Below, piece by piece: positions 1-5,550 of a stretch of DNA of 21,421 bases (positions are counted from its first letter, which is position 1; the number at the start of each line of letters is the position of its first letter). Origin of the DNA: Candidatus Woesearchaeota archaeon. Its GTDB lineage: Archaea; Nanobdellota; Nanobdellia; Woesearchaeales; DSVV01. The position numbers and the translations under genes were made by a program. The stretch covers positions 1 through 21,421 of the forward strand of contig JACRKI010000081.1 of assembly GCA_016215305.1 (NCBI GenBank). Direction: 5' to 3'. The notes beneath the pieces are model-generated. The model was given only the letters and a program-made list of their open reading frames with translations, searched no databases and had not been told where the DNA came from.

Positions 1-173
1 ATGACACTCTTACTGATGCTGAAGAACGTCTTGTTTCAGGATTTCGGAGACCAAATCATTATTTTCCTGAACCTGTCCCTAAAAATACAACACTTCTCTT
101 CAGTCTCTCTGAAACTCATGACTGGAGAGCATTGTACTCCATTAGTCTCGATGTCCTTCGCCATTGGGGATAA
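1..173 (+). CDS. 3' end of an unidentified protein (partial)
   Basis: An open frame (reading from base 3) runs in from the window edge and ends at a TAA at 171-173. It gives about 56 residues of plausible protein, including the segment DTLTDAEERLVSGF and the last residues SISLDVLRHWG. The composition is mixed and charged, unlike the accidental overlapping frame that starts with ATG at base 1. The start and most of the protein lie outside the window, so no family can be named. A TATA-like box follows directly, so the next gene probably has its own promoter. Confidence 0.5.
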   Translation, partial: DTLTDAEERLVSGFRRPNHYFPEPVPKNTTLLFSLSETHDWRALYSISLDVLRHWG

Positions 174-184
174 ATAATATAAAC
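174..184 (+). promoter_or_regulatory. TATA-like box for the 216-749 gene
   Basis: An AT-rich stretch (ATAATATAAA) is centred near 180. Initiation about 26 bp downstream would fall around 206, a few bases before the ATG at 216, suggesting a very short leader. This is inferred from position and composition only. Confidence 0.35.
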
Positions 185-215
185 TCATTTCTTATTTCTT
201 CTGATTGATGTTGTT

Positions 216-749
216 ATGGTAGGAGCACTTCGTGTTATTCCAGGAACGCTTTTGCGGCGGTTGCGTGAAACAGAAGCACAGCTCTCTTCCCTTGTTCAGG
301 ATACTGATTTATGGCAAGGTGTTCGTCTGGACACTCCTCATTATACTGCACAAATTTTGTTTGCAGATGATAACGGCTTTCGTATTCTTCTCTATGGCTT
401 GACTCCTAAACATCAGCTGTCTGGGCTTCCCCCTCCAGAATTTCATATCCGTCCTTTTGCGACAAAGATTCTTCAGGGGAGCTGCGTTCGTTTTTACCCT
501 GTATCCCCAGAACATTCACGCATGTGCAGGAGAGACAAATTCAATAGACAGGAATTGCGTCGGGGAACTTCTTATGAACTTCTTCCTCCTGCTCTCGAAG
601 AAAGAGTTCAGCCGTTGGAATATGTTCTTGGAATAGCAGTCATTGGTCCAGGCGTTCGTCAGAATCCACAGATTACTGAAGATTTTTCTATTTCAAGGAA
701 CGCAGCGTTTTTATGTGAAATTATTCAGGCATACAAAAATTATTCATAG
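216..749 (+). CDS. Hypothetical protein, 177 aa
   Basis: I do not recognise this protein. It is soluble, has no signal peptide or membrane helix, and is basic in the middle (a RMCRRDK segment near residues 103-109). The segment ILFADDNGFRILLYGL (residues 47-62) looks like a pair of beta strands, and the C-terminal third is predicted helical. The ATG at 216 is preferred because the ATG at 208 is in another frame and closes at once, and because a TATA-like box sits upstream. The last 10 bases overlap, tail to tail, the 3' end of the helicase gene on the opposite strand. No function is proposed. Confidence 0.6.
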   Translation: MVGALRVIPGTLLRRLRETEAQLSSLVQDTDLWQGVRLDTPHYTAQILFADDNGFRILLYGLTPKHQLSGLPPPEFHIRPFATKILQGSCVRFYPVSPEHSRMCRRDKFNRQELRRGTSYELLPPALEERVQPLEYVLGIAVIGPGVRQNPQITEDFSISRNAAFLCEIIQAYKNYS

Positions 750-1435
750 AATTCTATTTTTCCATCCAAATACGTTCCATGATACAATTTCACTGGACGC
801 CAACTGTCTTCAACCAATGTCGCGTCAAGCCACGCTGCAAGCTCTTTTGGATTTCCAATGGTTGCGCTCAGACCAATAAGCTGGATATTTTTCAAAACGT
901 GCCGCAGAATTGTTATAACAATTTCAAGTGTTGGTCCTCTGTCCTGCTCATTCAACAAATGAATCTCGTCGATAATGACTACTTTGACATATTTCAACCA
1001 TGGCGCATGATGTCTGATAAGTGAATCCAATTTTTCAGAAGTGGTAATGATAAGATCGTATGTTTCTAAATACGAGTCGCTGCTGTCTGTATCTCCAATT
1101 GACAACGCAATCTTTTTCTCAGGATATTTCTCAGTGAACAACTGATATTTTTCTGTCGCGAGTGATTTAAGCGGCACAATGTAGATCGCTTTTCCTTCTT
1201 TGCTGTAAATGCTGTTCAATGCAGCAAGTTCTGCGATGAATGTTTTTCCAGAACCAGTTGGCGTGCAGACAAGAAGATTCTTTTTTTCAAACAAACCTGC
1301 ATTAATTGCTTTGATTTGTGATGGTCGAAGCTCTTGGTATTTTTCTTTTTTCAGGACAGTGAAAAAATTGTGGTTGACTTTATCTTTGAGATCTTCGATT
1401 GTTTTGACTGCTTGAATGGGGTTTTTTATTGGCAT
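740..1435 (-). CDS. Hel308-type superfamily 2 helicase, N-terminal RecA lobe only
   Basis: The 231-aa product matches the first RecA-like domain of archaeal Hel308/Ski2-type helicases, which unwind stalled-fork and recombination intermediates. Visible motifs in order are RPSQ (Q motif, residues 37-40), Walker A TPTGSGKT (58-65), IVPLKSLA (motif Ia, 86-93), TTSEKLDS (Ib, 131-138), DEIH (Walker B, 156-159) and LSATIGNP (motif III, 189-196). The protein ends at DGKIEFYE, about where the linker to RecA domain 2 begins. Hel308 is normally near 700 residues, so motifs IV-VI, the winged helix and the ratchet domain are missing. No continuation is seen downstream in any frame. It is either a split gene whose partner lies elsewhere or a truncated relic. 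Intact motifs and a clean stop favour an expressed protein. ATP hydrolysis would need the arginine finger from a partner. Confidence 0.85.
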   Translation of the reverse strand: MPIKNPIQAVKTIEDLKDKVNHNFFTVLKKEKYQELRPSQIKAINAGLFEKKNLLVCTPTGSGKTFIAELAALNSIYSKEGKAIYIVPLKSLATEKYQLFTEKYPEKKIALSIGDTDSSDSYLETYDLIITTSEKLDSLIRHHAPWLKYVKVVIIDEIHLLNEQDRGPTLEIVITILRHVLKNIQLIGLSATIGNPKELAAWLDATLVEDSWRPVKLYHGTYLDGKIEFYE

Positions 1436-1530
1436 GAAAACTGTTTTGTTCTCGTGTTTAAAAAATTTGGCAAAAGCAAAGTATTTTAATGACTTTGTTT
1501 TTTTATACTGCCATGAAAAAAGTAATTATA

Positions 1531-1663
1531 CACGAACCTATCTCTTTACTCGCCTCGCAATGCTTTGATTCGCCAAGCAACGTAAACTCGCTGTCCAATA
1601 TTTATTATTATTTTCAATTTTAATAATTATTATTGGACAACGCCAGAGTGAAACTGGTTCGTG
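1531..1663. repeat. Nested inverted repeat element
   Basis: The outer arms are CACGAACC (1531-1538) and GGTTCGTG (1656-1663), perfect complements 133 bp apart end to end. Just inside are TTTACTC (1545-1551) and GAGTGAAA, near-complements. An inner hairpin has arms TGTCCAATA (1592-1600) and TATTGGACA (1631-1639) around an AT-rich region that can extend the pairing. The ordered pairs suggest a folded RNA or a small non-autonomous mobile element. Related right-hand sequences occur at 11895-11935 and 20925-20965. Confidence 0.45.
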
Positions 1664-1690
1664 AGAATATTTTTCTGGTTCTTGAGAGCA

Positions 1691-1702
1691 AACTATTTTA
1701 AC
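1691..1702 (+). promoter_or_regulatory. TATA-like box for ogg
   Basis: ACTATTTTAAC is centred near 1697, about 29 bp before the ATG at 1726. This fits a nearly leaderless archaeal transcript. Confidence 0.4.
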
Positions 1703-1725
1703 AATGAGATTTCTCTCTGCTTTTC

Positions 1726-2385
1726 ATGCAAGTACTTGTCCAACAAATCCAGCGATTGAAAAAAACAGAATTAAGACAAAAAATAGATCAACGCCTCTCT
1801 GAATTTCATCAATTTCAAACAAATACAAAAACATCTCAAGATTGGTTTTCTGAATTTTGTTTTTGTTTGCTTACTGCAAACGCAAAATCCAAGACAGCTT
1901 GTGCTGTGCAACAAGAATTAGGAGCAATTGGATTTGCTACTGCAACTCTTCAAGAATTAATTTCTGTTATTCGAAAAAATAAACACCGGTTTCACAACAC
2001 CAAAGCAAGATATATTCTTGCTGCGCGAGAGCATCAAGATATTAAGGAGAAAGTTTTGAAATGCCGGAATCCAAAACGAAGTCAGTTTGAGAATGAAACA
2101 GAAATGCGTGAATGGCTTGTTGCGAATATCAAAGGGTATGGCTACAAGGAAGCGTCGCATTTTTTGCGAAATGTCGGCTTTTTGCATCTTGCGATTCTTG
2201 ATCGTCATGTTTTGAACCATTTGTACGAAAATAAAATTATTCGCAAAATTCCTTCTTCGTTGAATCAGAAGAATTATTTGAAAATGGAGAAAAAAATGGA
2301 ACAGCTTTGCGCTGCTGTTTCTATGACGCAGGCAGAACTGGATATGTATTTGTGGTATATGAAAGCAGGGGATGTGCTGAAGTAA
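1726..2385 (+). CDS. ogg: 8-oxoguanine DNA glycosylase/AP lyase, Ogg2 family
   Basis: This 219-aa protein belongs to the HhH-GPD superfamily, Ogg2 branch typified by Methanocaldococcus jannaschii Ogg. It excises 8-oxoguanine from DNA and cleaves the abasic site by beta-elimination. The helix-hairpin-helix segment is IKGYGYKEASHFLRNVG (residues 135-151), with K141 as the catalytic Schiff-base lysine. D159 in LAILDRHV is the catalytic aspartate; the K-to-D spacing of 18 matches the family. The C-terminus WYMKAGDVLK ends in the lysine typical of Ogg2 proteins, where the terminal residues help recognise the oxidised base. Length is normal for the family (about 205-220). It sits alone between two spacers with its own promoter. 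Confidence 0.93.
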   Translation: MQVLVQQIQRLKKTELRQKIDQRLSEFHQFQTNTKTSQDWFSEFCFCLLTANAKSKTACAVQQELGAIGFATATLQELISVIRKNKHRFHNTKARYILAAREHQDIKEKVLKCRNPKRSQFENETEMREWLVANIKGYGYKEASHFLRNVGFLHLAILDRHVLNHLYENKIIRKIPSSLNQKNYLKMEKKMEQLCAAVSMTQAELDMYLWYMKAGDVLK

Positions 2386-2442
2386 AGATAATCCCAGACG
2401 GCGTATCCCACGCTTAAAAGCGTGGGCTTTGCCGTCGGGATT
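2386..2442. repeat. Large hairpin A downstream of ogg
   Basis: Bases ATAATCCC (2387-2394) pair with GGATTAT near 2437-2443, GACGGC pairs with GCCGTC, and an apical stem pairs CCCACGCTT with AAGCGTGGG. An internal loop (GTAT opposite CTTT) separates the lower and apical stems. The GC-rich apex stands out in this AT-rich DNA. Its layout closely matches the next hairpin. It could act as a bidirectional terminator for ogg, but is far more elaborate than a simple one. Confidence 0.7.
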
Positions 2443-2447
2443 ATCAG

Positions 2448-2515
2448 ACATGTGAACTAACGGCTTCATCCCCGCACTGAAGTGCGGGGCTTTCGCCGAG
2501 TTCCCATGTAAAACA
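2448..2515. repeat. Large hairpin B, structural twin of hairpin A
   Basis: Nested pairing: CATG with CATG at the base, GAACT with GTTC, CGGC with GCCG, then an apex of CCCCGCACT with AGTGCGGGG. As in hairpin A, the apex is followed by CTTT then a GCCG strand, with an asymmetric internal loop (TTCAT opposite CTTTC). Sequences of the arms differ from hairpin A but the architecture is kept, as in diverged copies or paired ends of one element. It ends just before the glycosyltransferase TATA box. Confidence 0.7.
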
Positions 2516-2519
2516 AAAC

Positions 2520-2529
2520 CTATTAAAGC
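2520..2529 (+). promoter_or_regulatory. TATA-like box for the glycosyltransferase
   Basis: CTATTAAAGC is centred near 2524, 26 bp before the ATG at 2550. This spacing supports 2550 over the in-frame GTG at 2532. Confidence 0.45.
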
Positions 2530-2549
2530 GAGTGAAGGAGAACAATCTC

Positions 2550-3185
2550 ATGCTCAGCATCATCATCCCCGCACACAATGAGGAAAAATATATTGGCGCT
2601 TGTTTGCAATCCATAAAAAATCAAAAATTCTCTGACTACGAAATCATTGTTGTATGCGATTCGTGTACTGATAAAACAAAACAAATTACACAAAAATACA
2701 CCAAAAAAGTCTACGAAATCAAAAAGAAAAATGTTTCTGCTGCTCGAAATTTTGGTGCACGAAAAGCAACTGGCGATGTTCTTGTTTTTCTTGACGCAGA
2801 TTCTGTTATTGCATCAAATCTTTTAGTTGAAATTAACAAGGCAGTCAAAAAAGGATACATTGGCGGCGTGACCAAAACAAAATCTTTGGAAGATATTTGG
2901 AAAGCAAATATGATGTGGGCTCTTGGAAATTTCTTCCGCCATTTTTACATTACTGCATCAGGTGTTTTCTTTTGCAAAGCAAACGAATTTACTGGCTACG
3001 ATGAGTCATGTCATCTTGCAGAAGATACTGATTTAATTTTGAAACTCAAACAAAAAGGAAAATTGAAATACATTACCAACAGTTACATTAAGACATCTTC
3101 ACGTCGACTTGAAACAGAAGGATATTTCTGGACAATCTTTCGGCAGTTTTCTGCGTTTTTTACAGGAACGAAGAAGGGGTATTGA
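2550..3185 (+). CDS. Family 2 glycosyltransferase (GT-A fold)
   Basis: The 211-aa product transfers a sugar from a nucleotide-sugar donor, probably at the membrane face during glycan or glycolipid assembly; the acceptor is unknown. The N-terminus LSIIIPAHNEEKYIGACL (residues 2-19) is the classic GT2 nucleotide-binding strand, and EIIVVCDSCTDKT (31-43) follows. LVFLDADS (78-85) carries the DxD metal/nucleotide-binding motif. HLAEDTDLILKLKQKG near residue 157 holds the ED motif with the likely catalytic base. No membrane helix follows, so this is a short, soluble-domain form. The start at ATG 2550 is chosen over GTG 2532 because of a TATA box 26 bp upstream and a GGAG 9 bases before it. It meets the opposite-strand gene tail to tail with 2 bp between. 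Confidence 0.85.
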   Translation: MLSIIIPAHNEEKYIGACLQSIKNQKFSDYEIIVVCDSCTDKTKQITQKYTKKVYEIKKKNVSAARNFGARKATGDVLVFLDADSVIASNLLVEINKAVKKGYIGGVTKTKSLEDIWKANMMWALGNFFRHFYITASGVFFCKANEFTGYDESCHLAEDTDLILKLKQKGKLKYITNSYIKTSSRRLETEGYFWTIFRQFSAFFTGTKKGY

Positions 3186-3187
3186 AT

Positions 3188-3679
3188 TTATTTCTTCTTT
3201 CCTTTTTGGACAAAGAAACCTATTCCTGCACCAATAAGAAAATAAATCAAAACTAAAAGGATACCTGATCCAAAAAAAACACCAGTTTCCACACGATCAG
3301 CGCATGCAGAAACAGGACTCGTTTCAGAATTGACACAACATCCAGATATTCCTTCAGAAGTCCATGGAACACATTCTTGATTCTCTTCAAGAGCATATTC
3401 CTTAGACATCCAAGAGACACAATGTTCTTCAGTATAAGGACAAAATTGTTTTGTCAGAGAACTTCCTTCAACAATAAAATGAGAAAAAAGAGGAAACATA
3501 TGTCCAGTTACTGTAGGAAGCAAAAAGATTGTATCTGATTCTTCCTGTTCAAAAAAGAATCTATACACTGGGAAATAAACAAAAAGATAAAATAAGAAAA
3601 GAAGAACACAAATAGATGCAGCAATGATTCCCCACCGAAACCAAAGTTCTCGTGTTTGAAACCATTTTTTTATTTTCAT
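3188..3679 (-). CDS. Cysteine-rich two-helix membrane protein
   Basis: The family is not recognised. The 163-aa protein has a basic N-terminus (MKIKKW), a first membrane helix at about residues 17-40, an external loop of about 90 residues, a second helix at about 133-156 and a basic C-terminal tail (QKGKKK). With both basic ends inside, the loop faces outside. The loop carries six cysteines (C80, C87, C103, C114, C115, C126), suggesting disulfides or metal binding; C24 lies in the first helix. The ATG at 3679 has a TATA-like box 29 bp upstream. A conserved palindrome (3723-3758) lies between it and the upstream gene on the same strand. Confidence 0.65.
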   Translation of the reverse strand: MKIKKWFQTRELWFRWGIIAASICVLLFLFYLFVYFPVYRFFFEQEESDTIFLLPTVTGHMFPLFSHFIVEGSSLTKQFCPYTEEHCVSWMSKEYALEENQECVPWTSEGISGCCVNSETSPVSACADRVETGVFFGSGILLVLIYFLIGAGIGFFVQKGKKK

Positions 3680-3700
3680 GATAGGCTCTCTTTTATTTAA

Positions 3701-3714
3701 TGCTTATATAAATT
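3701..3714 (-). promoter_or_regulatory. TATA-like box for the cysteine-rich membrane protein
   Basis: The minus strand reads AATTTATATAAGCA, centred near 3708, 29 bp before the ATG at 3679. This gene is therefore probably not simply cotranscribed with the phosphoribosyltransferase-like gene. Confidence 0.55.
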
Positions 3715-3722
3715 TTTGCCAT

Positions 3723-3758
3723 AAAATCCTTCATGAGCGAAGCGAATGTAAGGATTTT
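3723..3758. repeat. Palindromic repeat, copy 1
   Basis: ATCCTT pairs with AAGGAT, CAT with ATG, and GC with GC around a GAA loop; a tandem GA/GA mismatch sits between the CAT/ATG and GC/GC pairs. The apex GCGAAGC is the well-known unusually stable DNA mini-hairpin. The element starts at the stop codon of the 3758-4900 gene, so it may serve as its terminator. A second copy lies at 17643-17676 with a compensatory base-pair change. Confidence 0.6.
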
Positions 3759-4900
3759 TAACACTCATGATTCTGAATCATTTCTAATCGAAGAATGCAA
3801 ATCTTTCTGAGTGCGTCAGCAGTTTTCGCGTACTCAATAAACGATGGATTCCAGCGCTGCTCATGGCCAAACCACATCTGCTGCAATAATCCTTCTGAAA
3901 CTCCTTTCCATTGCTTTCTTTTTTGCTCGAGGAATGCTTCTTTGTTTTGATACTGATCTGGAAAGCGATCTTGCAACGCGTCAAAAAGCGTGTAGCCGTT
4001 CGTTGCTTCTTGCAGCATTTTTGCCCAATACTCTTGTAATTCACTTTTGTAGAGGAGAATGTCAAACGCTCTGCTGCCCGCGTCATAAATCGTGCATCGT
4101 TCTAACGGATAATACATTTGTTCGTATTGGCTCAACGCAAATTCTGGCGTTAAAACACAATCTTTTCGCAGAAAATCAGTTCCTGGATCTGTCAATCGAA
4201 TAAAACTTTCATTATTCGCAAGCTTGAATTTTCCTTCAAAATAAATCAAGATGGTTCCTTCATAGTCTGGGAATTTTTTCCTCAAGAGCATGTCGTATTC
4301 ATCCAATACTTTTTCCGCGCGATAACAGCCAAACGTCATGATAACGAGTTTTTTGACAGTTCTGACATTGATTTCATCCATTACTTTGTCCAACGCAGCA
4401 AGCGCTTCTTTCAAACTTGTTCCTGTGCCAATGACATCTCCTAAAAAGAAACTTACCACTTTTGGAATTGTAATTTTTTTGTATGTTTGCACGTCTGCGT
4501 GCCATTTGCCGTTTTCGTCTTTGTGGCGCTGGGAGATGAGATATGTTGTTGAATGTTTGTTGTAGCCATACGCTTCTGCGAGCGCTTCTCTGATTCTGAA
4601 GTTTAATCCTCCTCTCAAAATAGAAATAACATTTGTTTCATAATCTGGAGATTTTTTGAATTGTTCTGCTTCTGGAAGCACTTCAAACGTTTTTTTTACT
4701 GCTGCATGAAGTTTTTTAGTAAAATCCATCCCAAAAACTTCCGGTTGATTGCAGATGATTCTTGTTTCTGGTGTTGAAATTAAATATCTTGTCAAGGATG
4801 ATCCGTTTGGTCCAAAGAGTTTGTAGAGACTGATGTCGCTTTTGTGCGTTGCGACTTTTTCAAGCCATTGTTGTTGTAGTTCTGTGTTTGATTCTGCCAT
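3758..4900 (-). CDS. Phosphoribosyltransferase-fold protein with an unknown C-terminal domain
   Basis: The 380-aa protein contains a type I phosphoribosyltransferase-like core. ISILRGGLNF (residues 92-101) fits the pyrophosphate loop, and VVSFFLGDVIGTGTSLKEAL (148-167) fits the PRPP-binding strand and loop. The family usually has two adjacent acidic residues before the loop; here the first is glycine (LGD instead of DD), so catalysis is uncertain. A basic segment QRHKDENGKWH (124-134) lies between the motifs where the flexible hood loop would be. About 150 residues after residue 230 match nothing I know. The start at 4900 (MAESNTEL) is used because a TATA-like box lies 26 bp upstream; an in-frame extension to 4972 would run across that promoter. 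The reaction cannot be named; a nucleotide-metabolism or PRPP-sensing role is possible. Confidence 0.7.
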   Translation of the reverse strand: MAESNTELQQQWLEKVATHKSDISLYKLFGPNGSSLTRYLISTPETRIICNQPEVFGMDFTKKLHAAVKKTFEVLPEAEQFKKSPDYETNVISILRGGLNFRIREALAEAYGYNKHSTTYLISQRHKDENGKWHADVQTYKKITIPKVVSFFLGDVIGTGTSLKEALAALDKVMDEINVRTVKKLVIMTFGCYRAEKVLDEYDMLLRKKFPDYEGTILIYFEGKFKLANNESFIRLTDPGTDFLRKDCVLTPEFALSQYEQMYYPLERCTIYDAGSRAFDILLYKSELQEYWAKMLQEATNGYTLFDALQDRFPDQYQNKEAFLEQKRKQWKGVSEGLLQQMWFGHEQRWNPSFIEYAKTADALRKICILRLEMIQNHEC

Positions 4901-4920
4901 TATGCTGAAAACTTTGGTTG

Positions 4921-4940
4921 TGTTTAAAAAAGTTATTAAA
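4921..4940. promoter_or_regulatory. Divergent promoter region
   Basis: TTTAAAAAAG (about 4922-4931) reads as CTTTTTTAAA on the minus strand, 26 bp before the ATG at 4900. AGTTATTAAA (4931-4940) is centred 26 bp before the plus-strand ATG at 4962. The spacing fits near-leaderless starts on both sides. Confidence 0.5.
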
Positions 4941-4961
4941 CTAATGAAACATCCATTCTTT

Positions 4962-5540
4962 ATGAACATCAAAATCTTCTTTGGTCTTCTTGCAATAGTG
5001 ACTTCTTTATCCGGCTATGCTTTTTATATGCGAAGTTTATACAGAGGAGAAATAAAACCTCACGCATTTTCATGGTTTATCTGGGGAGTATTGACCCTCA
5101 TAGGCTTTAGTGTTCAATTTATTGAGCACGCAGGACCGAGCGCCTGGGCATATGGAGTTAGCGGTCTGCTCTGTCTTTTTATTTTCTTCATTGCTCTTAA
5201 AAAAGGAGAGAAAAATATTGTATTTGTCGATTGGCTAAGTCTTCTTGCTGCAGGAATCTCTCTTCTCTTATGGTATCTCACCAATAATCCACTAGCTACC
5301 GTACTCATTATTACTGGAATAGATTTTTGTGGATTTTTTCCCACTATCAGAAAATCCTATTTCAAACCACATGAGGAAAACCTAACTGTCTATTTCATGT
5401 GCGGTCTTGCGTATCTGTTTACTCTTTTTGCAATTGAGAATTATATTTTTGTGACCTACTTTTATCCTGCTGCACTTGTTGTTTTCAATTGGTTATTTGT
5501 ACTGATGCTTTTTGTGAGAAGAAAACAATTGCAAAAATAG
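4962..5540 (+). CDS. PQ-loop (SemiSWEET/SWEET-like) membrane protein
   Basis: The 192-aa integral membrane protein has about seven hydrophobic helices. It contains two copies of a PQ-loop-like unit: LSGYAFYMRSLYRGEIKPHA near residues 14-33 and FCGFFPTIRKSYFKPHEENL near 124-143. Each is a helix followed by a polar turn with a proline, then a helix. Full SWEETs have seven helices and two such units; SemiSWEETs have one. PQ-loop proteins carry sugars, amino acids or serve as receptors, so the substrate stays open. The ATG at 4962 is preferred to 4944 on TATA spacing. It ends 10 bp from the opposite-strand aminopeptidase. Confidence 0.65.
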   Translation: MNIKIFFGLLAIVTSLSGYAFYMRSLYRGEIKPHAFSWFIWGVLTLIGFSVQFIEHAGPSAWAYGVSGLLCLFIFFIALKKGEKNIVFVDWLSLLAAGISLLLWYLTNNPLATVLIITGIDFCGFFPTIRKSYFKPHEENLTVYFMCGLAYLFTLFAIENYIFVTYFYPAALVVFNWLFVLMLFVRRKQLQK

Positions 5541-5550
5541 TCTTACTACA

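Larger units (their letters stand above)
1436..1725. other. AT-rich spacer between the helicase lobe and ogg
   Basis: This holds the divergent promoters and the nested inverted repeat at 1531-1663. A 36-codon plus-strand ORF at 1513-1623 (starting MKKVIIHEP) lies across the left half of the repeat, with a TATA-like GTATTTTAAT about 27 bp before its ATG. Its C-terminal end is low-complexity Tyr/Phe from the AT-rich stem, so it may be accidental. Confidence 0.5.

Noticed and set aside
2532..2549. GTG start six codons before the glycosyltransferase ATG
   Set aside because: TATA spacing and the GGAG ribosome site both point to ATG 2550.
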